From the NCBI GenBank assembly GCA_012934845.2, contig WNNJ02002792.1, forward strand, positions 1 to 64,000: a stretch of 64,000 nt of DNA. The letters run 5' to 3'. How positions within the stretch are numbered: position 1 is the stretch's first letter; every line of letters starts with the position of its first letter. A model generated the notes under the pieces. That model searched no databases, had not been told where the DNA came from, and saw nothing but the letters and a program-made list of their open reading frames with translations. This stretch comes from Pomphorhynchus laevis. Lineage: Eukaryota > Acanthocephala > Palaeacanthocephala > Echinorhynchida > Pomphorhynchidae. This document shows, piece by piece, positions 20,297-30,450 of the stretch. The position numbers and the translations under genes were made by a program.

Positions 20297-22332
20297 TATT
20301 TTAACGTGGCAAATGCGTGCCAGCGCACGCTTACATGACCACAACAAAACAAGACTGTGAATCAGGTGTCGAGAAGGTGTGAACGGAGGAGGTGTTTGAA
20401 TATGATAAAGGAGGGGGCGCGGCGGACGTCGAGAGGGAGTTGATTCCAGGCGAGTGAGGGGGCGACGAGGATGGATCGGAGACCGTAGTTGTTGGAGTAA
20501 TTAGGAACGTGGAGTAAGAGGGTATGACAGGAACGAAGCGATAGCAAGGTGGGGCGAGTGTCGTCTAAGAAAAGAAGGTTGATGAACGATCGGGAGCCGA
20601 CAGCGATGAGACGAAAAGTAACGAGAAGAAGGCGGAGTTTGATGCGGATGTGGATGGTGGGCCATGAGAGTTGGGCAAGATATGTGAATGTGTGGTCGAA
20701 GCGACGGAGACGAAAGAGCACTCGAACGGCGGTGTTGATTATTCGTTGTAGGGGTAGGATGATGGATTTTGGAGAATTGGCGAAAAGGCTAAGGCAGTAA
20801 TCGATTTTAGGGAAAAGAAGCGATGAAAGAAGAGACATACAAGAACGGAAGTCAATAAGGGGGCGGATACGGCGGATGTCACGGAGAATTAAGTTAGATG
20901 ATCGGACCTTGTCACGGACGAAGGGTTTAAGAGGAAGGTGATCACCGAAATGGAAGCCTAAGAAAGTGAGATTTTGGACTATAGGGATGATCGATGAGGC
21001 AAAATATACAGTGGGAGGAGATATGTTTGGTTTACGGGGGAGGATCCACATTATTTTGGACTTTTCGAGGTTTAGAACGAGATGGAGATTGGAGAGACGT
21101 TTGTAGATAGAAGAAAGACAGTTGGAGGCAGAAATGCCGATATCGTGTATGCGATGTGCGGGTGCATGAGCATAGATTAGAATGTCATCGGCGTATTGCA
21201 TGATCTTAAAAGAGTAAGGTTTGATAAACGGAGATAGATCGCCAAGCAGAAGAGAGAAAAGCAGGGGACCTAGGACTGAACCTTGTGGGACCCCGCAAAA
21301 AATAGGGATGGGAGGGGAGGATGATGAATTAGAACAGACGCGAAAGGAACGGTCGGATAGATATGAGGCGAACCATGCTACGGAGGAGGAAGAAAAGCCG
21401 TAATCATAACGAATGCGAGAAAGGAGGACGAAGTGGTCGACAATGTCGAATGCGGAAGAGAGGTCGAGGGAGATGAGAACACTATATAGAGCCTTGTCTC
21501 GAGAAATGAAAAAGTCGTTGTACACTTTTATGCATGCGATTTCTGTGGAGTTATTAGAGCGGAAAGCGGATTGGAAAGGAGGGTAGAGATTGGATGAGGA
21601 GAGATAAGCGTTGATTTGTATTAAGATGAGGCGTTCTAAGAGCTTAGAAAGAGTAGGGAGTAGTGAAATGGGGCGATAGCTAGAAGGAAGGGAGGGGTCG
21701 AGCGATTGTTTCTTAAGGAGGGGACGAACGATTGCGGATTTCCAGTGTGAAGGGAAGATACGACTGCGGATGGACGAGTTAAACAAGATTGTGATAAATG
21801 GGGATATAGATGAGCATATAGATTTTAATATGTGAGTAGGCAGGGGATCGGCAAGTGAGGTTTTGTTGGGCAAGGACATGAAGACAGATGATACTGTTGT
21901 CGGTGATACAGGGAGAAGATGAAAGAGTTCCGGAAGGATGAGATTAGACTGGGCAGAGTGGGATAGGATGGCGACCGGGGTGTGAGAGAGCAACGTGGAT
22001 ACTTTAGTCTAGAGAAATGACGAATAATCATTGGCATTGATGTTGCACGGCGAAGAGGAGCGAGCAAGGATTGATTTAAAAGTATGCCAGAGAGTCTTAG
22101 AGTTGAATGAAGTGATGATTTAATGCTGCCAGGAGTTGCATTTGGTACGTAGTAGGTTGAGATGATCCTTGCGAAGAGTAAGACAGGAATCACGGAAAGA
22201 CGGAGTGATCGAGCGGAAATCGCGTCTGAGAGAGCGGTGATAGACTCGAAAAGCATGGCGGAGTCGACGCTTTGAGAGTAGACGTTGGATGTCAAACCAT
22301 GGGGCACGGTGCAAGCGACGGTGTGGGCGAGG
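20297..22332 (-). mobile_element. L2-type LINE family B, copy 3 (5' truncated, inverted twin of copy 2)
   Basis: Minus-strand copy running from a complex junction near 22,332 to the tail at 20297 (hairpin 20315-20330). The RT frame is open from 21993 to 20362 (543 codons; same motifs as copy 2, YADD near 21195). It shares copy 2's stop and frame change and its FRSNNSTEIACIKVYNDFF wording, against FRSYHSTE in copy 1. Together copies 2 and 3 make inverted arms of about 2 kb around a 0.7-kb spacer. Confidence 0.85.
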
Positions 22333-22347
22333 CCACACCGTCGCTTG
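22312..22347. repeat. Perfect 15-bp palindrome at the L2-B copy 3 5' end
   Basis: Arms CAAGCGACGGTGTGG and CCACACCGTCGCTTG with a 6-nt loop; one arm is L2-B sequence, the other an inverted local copy. More patchy L2-like filler follows to 22388. Confidence 0.85.
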
Positions 22348-22388
22348 AGGCCACACCACCGTTTGAGAGTAGCCAGGTGAGGCCACAA

Positions 22389-22432
22389 CTGGCCACTAAA
22401 GATTAACGATATTGTTAATCTTTAGTGGCCAG
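22389..22432. repeat. Perfect 19-bp palindrome at an element junction
   Basis: Arms CTGGCCACTAAAGATTAAC and its exact reverse complement, 6-nt loop gatatt. The right arm belongs to the neighbouring Jockey ORF1 relic; the left arm is an inverted copy of it. Confidence 0.9.
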
Positions 22433-22716
22433 GATGGCTTTATGTTCCACTGTCCCAAAGTGACATAGGTTTTTTCGGAAATAAGCAACAAATGATTGTG
22501 CCAGTTCGTTGGTGGCAAATGATCTTCGAAATTTGACAGGATACTTTCTGACAGAGATGTAGACTATTATTCCAGGATACAGACATATGAATGGGTATAA
22601 ATAAATTTTTAAAAAGTCATCATGGTTCAAGAGCTTCTTCACTCTGGGAAGCTCATTAGGTTTAAATAAAATTCCACTAACCTTGAATATGTCGCTGTTA
22701 TCACCGAAATATGTCT
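22433..22716 (-). pseudogene. Jockey-type ORF1 relic
   Basis: Minus-strand reading GDNSDIFKVSGILFKPNELP, RVKKLLNHDDFLKIYLYPF, then KYPVKFRRSFATNELAQSFV and AYFRKNLCHFGTVEHKAILA. This lines up with VKVYPNSVKISFTNASILDEYKAYF of Jockey copy 2. Both ends of the relic are capped by perfect palindromes (22389-22432 and 22698-22732). Confidence 0.6.
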
Positions 22717-22732
22717 CATATTTCGGTGATAA
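22698..22732. repeat. Perfect 16-bp palindrome, 3-nt loop
   Basis: Arms TTATCACCGAAATATG and CATATTTCGGTGATAA. It caps the 5' side of the Jockey ORF1 relic. Long perfect arms around a 3-nt loop are characteristic of a polymerase folding back on its own strand. Confidence 0.9.
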
Positions 22733-22996
22733 TAATTTAATAATATAATTATTATAATTATAACAAATATTACTGATTGTATAAATAAGGATATAACATG
22801 ATAATAAATAATAAATATTATGCCTTCATTAGTTAAAGTAGGAAAGATCGACAAAGTGTGTTTAAAGCAATTATTTCCATAAGTACACGATATTGTATGC
22901 TAAGCTGGAAGAGTTCACTGGCATGCTACACAAATAAAGTGAGGCTGAGGCGCCGATCCGTTTTATTATAAAAATATTTGAATTTTCATATTATTT

Positions 22997-23360
22997 ATGA
23001 TAGATGGTGGTGTGTCCGTTCCTCTTCATGGTGCCCTGGTAACTCCCCGAAGCATACCAGCTGTGGGGTGAGCTAACCTAAGACAACTCCTTATCACAGG
23101 CCTATACGACATGCCGATCATGAGGATACTAACAAAAGTCGTTATCAATGATAAAGTCTTTCAATTTTCACACTAGAGCTAGGGCGTATACCGCAATCTC
23201 AAGACTTCGAAGACTCTCAGACTTCTCAAGACTTCTCAATCGACTCTCAAGACTTCCGGATTTCATCTGGACCAGGCTCCGAAAAGAGCGAAATGGAGGA
23301 CCAAATCCTACATAGCCGACCCCAGCCTCAAAGCGGGATAAAGGCTAAATAAAAAGAAGA
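22997..23360 (+). mobile_element. Possible RTE-type LINE tail or RTE-dependent SINE
   Basis: A GC-richer island ending CATAGCCGACCCCAGCCTCA, AAGCGGGATAAAGGCTAAAT and an A/G-rich tail; an ending of the form CCGACCCC...GGGATAAGG plus short repeats is typical of RTE-clade 3' ends. Upstream there is no open frame; a short CTCAAGACTT-type repeat lies at about 23200-23270. The match is by general resemblance only. Confidence 0.3.
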
Positions 23361-24059
23361 TATTATGTATGACAGAAATATGCAGAATATGCGCTTATTG
23401 CACTTTTTAAACATTATTAATAGCAGCCTTGTGATACTGATTTACTTATAGCACCCCTTAAGATACTGATTTACTTATAGCAGCCCTTATGAGACTAATT
23501 TACTTAAAAAGAATCCGTAATGGTCTAGCACAAATATACAAACAAAAACTTAGTAAAAGTGAAACCCACATCGTTAACATTACAAAATAAAGATGACGTA
23601 AAAAGTACCTAAACATATATTATCACCATTTCATATGCTTGCTTTATTTTAAAGTTATAAATGTAATTTAACTGTTCAGTCAAACATAATATTTGAGATT
23701 TTATAAAATTCTACAAACTAATCGTTGTTGTTCATCACGTGCATAACGACGAGTGACATGTATTTTAAAGCACACGTCGAAATTAATTTCTTAGGTAACA
23801 TATTTTAACTGTGACAGCTTAAAGACAGAATGTTATCTTAACAGCATCAAAATATGCTTTGTAAATTGAATGATACATTCATAAATTGAAGGTAGAAAGA
23901 TACGCTGTTCAATAGTTAAAACAAACGTGAAGCAACATTATACGTAATGCATCTGTAATTGAAATAATTGTTCTCACTTATTTAGAAGCCAAGTAACTTT
24001 ATTTTATTTTTAAATGTTTATCCACGGCCCAAAATCAGTAGATTTATCGTCTACAAATT
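23361..24059. other. A/T-rich stretch without recognisable element
   Basis: No open frame or motif recognised. It contains three imperfect 29-bp tandem units (23422-23506) of the form AGCA-CCCTTA-GATACTGATT followed by TACTTAT. Confidence 0.5.
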
Positions 24060-24190
24060 CCGCACGCTTACAGTCCACTAGCAAAAAAATGAAAAAATTA
24101 TGAATTGTTTATACGGGATCGGATTAGGCGTTTGAAGCACGGCTGGTAGATTGATTGACCTAAATGAATGGGCAAATGCTTCCACGAAAA
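24060..24190 (-). mobile_element. L2-A relic, ORF2 C-terminal end
   Basis: The stretch from CACGCTTACAGTCCAC to GGGCAAATGCTTCCACGA parallels L2-A copy 2 at 16095-16220 (same ORF end and 3' UTR start), with many substitutions. It is a short, old 3' fragment. Confidence 0.55.
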
Positions 24191-24429
24191 TATTTGAAAG
24201 ATATGTCAATAAAAATTAAGAAATTTGCATAAGAAATATGTCAAGTGCTGATGTAAGCTAAGTTTCTCGTATCTAATATTTAAAGATTAATTTAAAATAC
24301 ATTACAAGACGATTTTAATAAGTGTGAGTGTATAACATCTGGCACAACAACATTTTCGAAATCAGCAGCACTTAACATATTAGGCTAGCACTTGCTAGCC
24401 TAAGATAGAAGGCAGGCATATGATGTAGA

Positions 24430-24963
24430 CTTATTATTAGTATTTGTATAGGTTACAAGTTACTAGCCACAAATGGCTGTTTCAACTGTCCACAAATTTT
24501 GTTTTCAAAGCATTAAATATCAAAATAGATCCACGCATCCAAACCGGAATTGACAATCCCCTTCAATTGCAGCTTTTTGAAGGGGGGATAGCTAGCAGCA
24601 CTTGCAAGGTTATCAGGTAACAAATTCCAAATATTAAATGAGCGGTTGGAAAACCTACTCACACTCTTAACTTTACCGTGGGCCAATTTAAAGAGCGCGA
24701 AAGAGTGACCTCTGCGACTCGAATTGCGTAATTGTATACAATATGATGGAACAACTTCCGTTCTATGAACCAATAGTCACATCGCTGCGAGGTCTAAATA
24801 TAATAGCCTTTGAGCCATTGTAGGCAGTTTCAAACAAGCTAGACGCTCAGCGTAAGAATAATGTGAGCCAATACAAAGTTTGTTTCATCTACACATGATA
24901 GGCTCATTTTTCGTCATCTCAGATTTAGTGGATGGAAAAGTTGTTTTGATGCAGTATTCCATG
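24430..24963 (-). pseudogene. CR1-type LINE copy 4, C-terminal half (split copy)
   Basis: Minus-strand CR1 ORF2 C-terminus: MEYCIKTTFPSTKSEM, HRTEVVPSYCIQLRNSSRRG and HSFALFKLAHGKVKSVSRFS, stop at 24513, followed by a 3' UTR with the AGCCA/TGGCT hairpin (24475-24488), CTTGTAA and a TAATAA tail. Its upstream half lies at 29548-30450; L2-B copy 1 sits between them, and the protein reading is collinear across the gap. Confidence 0.8.
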
Positions 24964-24994
24964 TTTTAAGGTGCATATTCCATGCACCTTAAAA
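24964..24994. repeat. Perfect 12-bp palindrome at the left edge of L2-B copy 1
   Basis: Arms TTTTAAGGTGCA and TGCACCTTAAAA, loop TATTCCA. The motif GTATTCCAT lies just left of it (24953-24961) and recurs right of the element, so it may be part of the target-site duplication with filler added. Confidence 0.8.
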
Positions 24995-25097
24995 AATATA
25001 GTTTCTAATAAACATACATTCTATACAATAAATAACATACAATCTAATATACATACAACGAGGAGAATAAAATCACGAATCAAACGACTATATACAA

Positions 25098-26495
25098 ATG
25101 GGTCGGAAAAAACAAAAGTCTCAAGTTCCCAACCATGTCGCGTCCAACACCGATGTTAGAGATGTTTCCAATGGATCTGAACAACAAGTCCTTTGCTCAA
25201 ACAATGATTGTCACACGTGGGTAAGTATTTGGACTTCAGAATCCCAGGCATCTTGCCTTGCAGACAACGAATTCTACTGTGGCTACTGTTCGGCTAATAT
25301 GATAAATACGATGAAGAGTGAAATAGAGAGTCTCAAGACAAATATATTAAAACTATCTGGCAATGCAGCGATGCCCACACATGCCTCTTCCTATTGTAAT
25401 AAGTTTCAACCTCGATGCCCAATTCTTCCGCATTCGATTGCCTCTAAGAATGCCAAATCTCCCATCTCTTCTACAGGTATTACTATACATCCTTCAATTT
25501 TGCCCAATCAATCAGCTCAATCTTCTGATGTTACTGTCATTGACCATTTGCAACCCAGTATTTCTTTTGTCGTATCAGATAAATCACCTTACATTTCTAC
25601 CCCTCATTGCGTTTCTACGTCATCATCAGATAATCCATTATCAGATAATCTGAAGGAGCCGCAAATTGTATCGCAGCAAGATGGATTTTGTCAAGTTTAT
25701 GATAAATCTACCGATACAGTGACGGAGCCGCAAATTGTTACAACTAATGTATTTTCACTCCCCGACACCCCACGTCCCGTCCTTCCCGTCTCGTTTCTCA
25801 ATACCTTGCATCCATCAATCAAAATCACCTCCACCAACCTCCACTATCCTTCCACTCATAACCTTTCCTCACATCGCTTGCCACCCTCTTTATTATCATT
25901 ATCCTCCATGTCTCCCGTCGTCAAACCAAATCCCTCCAAATCATCAACTGCCAGCTCTTCTATCGTGATCTCACCTACTCACGTCAGTCGTCCTCCTTTA
26001 CGGAAGCGCTTTGCTTCTCGCGATCGTTGCGTTATTATCACTAATATCACGCCTTCTAACTCCTTATCTCCACAAGCACGTCTAGACCACGATGTTTCCG
26101 ATTCCAGATCCATCCTCTCGTCTATTGTCCCTGCGGATAAACCATCCTTTTTCAAGGACATTTCTCCTGTCGCATTCATCCGTTTAAAAAAATCTTCTCA
26201 ATCTAATCCTTCCCAGCCCCCTCTCTTAAAAATTGTTTTCAAGCATCGCTCTCACGCGTCTTCTGTCCTCTCTCAACGATTCAAACTCATGTCATCTTCA
26301 ACCACTCGAATTTTCCCCGATCGCGCCCCTTCTGAAATCGCTCAAATCTCTTCAGCCCGCATCGAAAAACGCCGTCGCGAGGAAAACGGCAAAACATCAC
26401 TCTCCATACGAAATATAGACGGAAATTTTCAAGTTGTCCACACCCGACCAAAAGTTCGATGGCGCTCCATCTCTCCTATGTGTCTTCTCCACTAG
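25098..26495 (+). CDS. L2-B ORF1: PHD-like finger protein
   Basis: Intact 465 codons from MGRKKQKSQVPNHVAS. Residues about 33-75 form a Cys finger (CSNNDCHTWVSIW ... FYCGYC), the middle (90-300) is a Ser/Pro/Thr-rich linker without structure cues, and the C-terminal 150 residues carry the conserved block RDRCVIITNITPSN, PVAFIRLKK, QPPLLKIVFKHR, TTRIFPDRAP, SLSIRNIDGNFQVV, RPKVRW. The same order occurs in CR1 ORF1, so this architecture spans both families. Presumed RNA-binding partner of ORF2; biochemical role inferred from position. It overlaps ORF2 by about 37 nt in the -1 frame. Confidence 0.85.
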   Translation: MGRKKQKSQVPNHVASNTDVRDVSNGSEQQVLCSNNDCHTWVSIWTSESQASCLADNEFYCGYCSANMINTMKSEIESLKTNILKLSGNAAMPTHASSYCNKFQPRCPILPHSIASKNAKSPISSTGITIHPSILPNQSAQSSDVTVIDHLQPSISFVVSDKSPYISTPHCVSTSSSDNPLSDNLKEPQIVSQQDGFCQVYDKSTDTVTEPQIVTTNVFSLPDTPRPVLPVSFLNTLHPSIKITSTNLHYPSTHNLSSHRLPPSLLSLSSMSPVVKPNPSKSSTASSSIVISPTHVSRPPLRKRFASRDRCVIITNITPSNSLSPQARLDHDVSDSRSILSSIVPADKPSFFKDISPVAFIRLKKSSQSNPSQPPLLKIVFKHRSHASSVLSQRFKLMSSSTTRIFPDRAPSEIAQISSARIEKRRREENGKTSLSIRNIDGNFQVVHTRPKVRWRSISPMCLLH

Positions 26496-29355
26496 ACTCT
26501 TTCGCCACAACACACGGTTTCCGCCTCGGTCTCCTCAACACTAGATCTATTCTCAATAAATCCGATCTTATCCTCAACCTATTCACCAAGCAATCCATCG
26601 ATCTCCTCTGCCTCACTGAATCCTGGCACTCAGATTCCGACGACCTTTCCATTCGCCGTCTGCTCTCTGCCGGTTGCTCCCTAGTCGAATCCGCCCGCCC
26701 CCTCAGCTCATGCCCTTCTAAATCCTCTAATCATGGCGGCATCGTCGCATTCGCGCGTCACCCCGCGTCTCTTCGCAAAATCAATCCCCCTTTCAGTCCT
26801 TGCTCTTTTGAATTGCTCACTATTCGTTCTTCTAACCGATCACTCTAGATCTCGCCATTGTATACCGTACTGGTTCATCAGCTCCTATTGCCTTATTTTT
26901 TACCGAACTCGCTGACCTCCTTTCTCATTGTTCTTTGTCCTCAATCCCTTCACTCGTTCTAGGCGACTTCAATATCCGCCTAGACCTCTCCTCTTCTACG
27001 GATTCCATCCGGTTCATCAACATTCTATCCAACTACAATTACAAACTAATCTCCACTGCCCGCACACATATACTTGGTGGGGCACTCGACATCATCGCTG
27101 TCCTCGATCATTTTGCTGCCTACACCTCACTGTCCATCTCTGATCCTGGTCTATCCGATCACTTTCTTATCACCCTTGATCTCACTCACAATCACACCCC
27201 TCCTCACACACCTACAATCCTACGTCGCCCTTGGAGAAATCTTGACCTCTCCCTTCTCCGCTCTGCCTTACTCAAATCATCTCTATCATTACCCACAATA
27301 ACATATTCATCTCCTCACGATCTCGCCTTTCTTTTCGACTCTGAACTCACATCCACTCTCGATATTCTCTTGCCCTTCAAGTCTCACAAACACCGTCGCT
27401 TGCACCGTGCCCCATGGTTTGACATCCAATGCCTACTCTCAAAGCGTCGACTCCGCCATGCTTTTCGAGTCTATCACCGCTCTCTCAGACGCGATTTCCG
27501 CTCGATCACTCCGTCTTTCCGTGATTCCTATCTTGCTCTTCGCCGGTCTCATCTCCACCTACTACGTACCAAATGCAACTCTTTCTGGCAGCATAAAATC
27601 ATCACTTCATTCAACTCTAAGACTCTCTGGCATACTTTTAACTCAATCCTTGCTCGCTCTTCTTCGCCGTGCAACATCAATGCCAATGATTATTCGTCAT
27701 TTCTCCAGACTAAAGTATCCACGCTGCTCTCGCACACCCCGGTCTCCATCCTATCCCACTCTGCCCAGTCTAATCTCATCCTTCCGGAACTCTTTCATCT
27801 TCTCCCTGTCTCACCTACAGAAGTATCATCTGTCCTCATGTCCTTGCCCAACAAAACCTCACCTGCCGATCCCCTGCCTACTCACATATTAAAATCTATA
27901 TGCTCATCGATATCCCCATTTATCACAACCTTGTTTAACTCGTCCATCCGCAGTCGTATCTTCCCTTCACACTGGAAATCCGCAATCGTTCGTCCCCTCC
28001 TTAAGAAACAATCGCTCGACCCCTCCCTTCCTTCTAGCTATCGCCCCATTTCACTACTATCTACTCTTTCTAAGCTCTTAGAACGCCTCATCTTAATACA
28101 AATCAACGCTTATCTTTCCTCATCTAATCTCTACCCTCCTTTCCAATCCGCTTTCCGCTCTTATCACTCGACAGAAATCGCATGCATAAAAGTGTACAAC
28201 GTCTTACTCATTTCTCGAGACAAGGCTCTATATAGTGTTCTCATCTCCCTCGACCTCTCCTCCGCATTCGACATTGTCGACCACTCCGTCCTCCTTTCTC
28301 GCCTTCGTTATGATTACGGCTTTTCTTCCTCCTCCGAAGCATGGTTCGCCTCATATCTATTCGACCGTTCCTTTCGCGTCTTTTCTAATTCAACATCCTC
28401 CCCTCCCATCCCAATTTTTTGCGGGGTCCCACAAGGTTCAGTCCTAGGTCCCCTGCTTTTCTCTCTTCTGCTTGGCGATCTATCTCCGTTTATCAAACCT
28501 TACTCCTTTAAGGTCATGCAATACACCGATGACATTCTAATCTATGATCATGGATCCGCACATCGCATACACGATATCGGCATTTCTGCCTCCAACTGTC
28601 TTTCTTCTATCTACAAACGTCTCTCCAATCTCTATCTCGTTCTAAACCTCGAAAAGTCCAAAATAATGTGGATCCTTCCCCGTAAACCAAACATATCTCC
28701 TCCCACTGTATATTTTGCCTCATCAATCATCCCCATAGTCCACAATCTCACTTTCTTAGGCTTCCATTTCGGTGATCACCTTCCCCTTAAACCCTTCGTC
28801 CATGACAAGGTCCGATCATCTAACTTAATTCTCCGTGACATCCCCCGTAACCGCCCCCTTATCGACTTCCGTTCTTGTATGTCTCTTCTTTCATCGCTTC
28901 TTTTCCCTAAAATCGATTACTGCCTTAGCCTTTTCGCCAATTCTCCAAAATCCATCATCCTACCCCTACAACGAATAATCAACACCGCCGTTCGAGTGCT
29001 CTTTCGTCTCCGTCGCTTCGACCACACATCCACATATTTTGACCAACTCTCCTGGCCCACCATCCACATCCGCATCAAATTCCGCCTTCTTCTCGTTACC
29101 TTTCGTCTCATCGCTGTCGGCTCCCCATTGTTCATCAACCTTCCTTTCTTAGACGATACTCGCCCCACCTCGCTATCGCTTCGTTCCTGTCATACCCTCT
29201 TACTCCACGTTCCTAATTACTCCAACAACTACGGTCTCCGATCCTTCCTCGTCGCCGCCTCACTCGCCTGGAATCAACTCCCTCTCGACGTCCGCCGCGC
29301 CCCCTCCTTTATCACATTCAAACACCTCCTCCGTTCACACCTTCTCGACACCTGA
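26459..29355 (+). pseudogene. L2-B copy 1 ORF2: endonuclease-reverse transcriptase, one frameshift
   Basis: AP-endonuclease: FRLGLLNTRSILNKSDLI, CLTESWHSDSDD, SNHGGIVAFAR, then after a small indel near 26846 the frame changes and continues [97 protein letters not shown]. The catalytic box reads YTDD, not the YADD of copies 2 and 3, which may itself lower activity. The C-terminal domain ends HLLRSHLLDT at 29355. Apart from the one shift the 965-codon frame is open. Confidence 0.85.
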
Positions 29356-29386
29356 TTCACAGTCTTGTTTTGTTGTGGTCATGTAA

Positions 29387-29402
29387 GCGTGCGCTGGCAC
29401 GC
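29387..29402 (+). promoter_or_regulatory. L2 3'-terminal hairpin (family B form)
   Basis: GCGTGC-GCTG-GCACGC directly before TTTGCCACGTTAAAATAAAT. The same hairpin with GCGTAC/GTACGC is in family A. Being the last conserved feature before the tail, it is a candidate recognition site for the element's own reverse transcriptase. Confidence 0.6.
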
Positions 29403-29432
29403 ATTTGCCACGTTAAAATAAATCCTCTTTTT

Positions 29433-29547
29433 ATAGTATTCCATATAGTATATTGGATCTATATTGGATCTATATTCCATCTATATTGGAATATAGTATT
29501 CCATCTATATTGGAATATAGTATTCCATCTATATTCCAATATAGATG
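29433..29547. repeat. ATTCCA/TGGAAT repeat block with a 19-bp palindrome
   Basis: Repeated TATATTGGAATATAGTATTC units. Within it 29502-29520 (CATCTATATTGGAATATAG) pairs perfectly with 29529-29547 across an 8-nt loop. It lies between the tail of L2-B copy 1 and the resumed CR1 copy 4 and seems to grow out of the target-site sequence. Confidence 0.8.
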
Positions 29548-30450
29548 CTTGAATAGTTTCGGCTTAAGTTTAGCTAATGTGTTCTTTATACAATACAGAG
29601 ACTTCATTGCTTTACCATGGATATAATCGGTATTCGGTCGAGTCTTGAGATCATTATTCAAAATGATTCCAAGGTCTCTGTGCTCAGATATAATGTGAAT
29701 CTTCTGGCATGCTAAATAGAAGTCACGATTAAGTTTACCGTTGCAAGCTTCATATGTACACATTTATTAACATTCATGGTCATACCTGTAGCAGTATCCA
29801 GTTATATATTATGTAAAGATCGTGATGTAGACGCTGACCCTGTAGGTCGAAAATTCTATCTCACAAGACATTCACATCGTAAGCAAATGACAAGCAGGAG
29901 CTATGTTTGCGTAAGAGCAGATCATTTAAAAACATAATGAAAGCAAGGGACCAAGGACCGTACCTTGGGGAACGCCACAATTAACACGCCTAGCAGAAGA
30001 CATGCTACTACCAATCCTCACTCGAAATGATCTATTGCAAAGGAAATTACGAATCTAATTGCGCAATGTTGTAGAAACACTGTAGTGAGCTAACAAGCTT
30101 ATCAGGCTCTCATGTGGAACCCGGTCGAAGGCTTTCGATAATCAATAAAAATCATATTGTCCGAGCTGCCAACACTCAACGATTGGGCCCACATTTCGCG
30201 CGCACTAAGTTCGTCAAACATGAACGACCGTAACGAACACCGTGCTGGGCGGACGAGAGTATACCAAGGGAGAGGAGATGGTCCGAGATTCTCTGCAGAT
30301 AACACGTTCAAAGACTTTACATATCGAACAGGTCAAGCTTATTGGCCTGTAATCAATACATGATGATGCAGTGAATTTTTTGGGAATAGGAACAACAATC
30401 GCAGTTTTCCATCCTTCTAGTAGATTCCAGTGGCCAAACTCTTACCCTAC
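29548..30450 (-). pseudogene. CR1-type LINE copy 4, RT half (split copy)
   Basis: Minus-strand CR1 ORF2 RT fragment: near 30420-30380 the finger region, then the VPHESL-like part near 30110, GVPQGTVL-like wording near 29970, and ARMNVNKCVHMK-like sequence turning into AYEACNGKLNRDFYLACQKI, HIISEHRDLGIILNNDLKTR and PNTDYIHGKAMKSLYCIKNT. It is interrupted by several stops and shifts and breaks off at KLFKHLYW, exactly where the other half at 24963 resumes with MEYC. Confidence 0.75.

Larger units (their letters stand above)
24995..29432 (+). mobile_element. L2-type LINE family B, copy 1 (nearly whole)
   Basis: Full-length layout: 5' box GTTTCTAATAAACATACATT (25001-25020) and a second AATAACATACAATC box (25026-25040), ORF1 (25098-26495), overlapping ORF2 (26459-29355), 3' hairpin (29387-29402) and tail. 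It is inserted into CR1 copy 4, with GTATTCCAT on both sides as the likely target duplication. One frameshift in ORF2 is the only clear coding defect, so it is fairly young. Confidence 0.9.

Noticed and set aside
22733-22996. Promoter or gene in the A/T-rich gap
   Set aside because: Only low-complexity A/T sequence seen; no supported start, motif or frame.
26233-27892. Several plus-strand open frames of 60-160 residues overlapping L2-B ORF1/ORF2
   Set aside because: They are alternate frames of a C/T-rich coding region, rich in Ser/Leu/Pro, without their own motifs.
30102-30363. Short open frames on both strands in CR1 copy 4
   Set aside because: They overlap a decayed CR1 RT reading and have no independent support.
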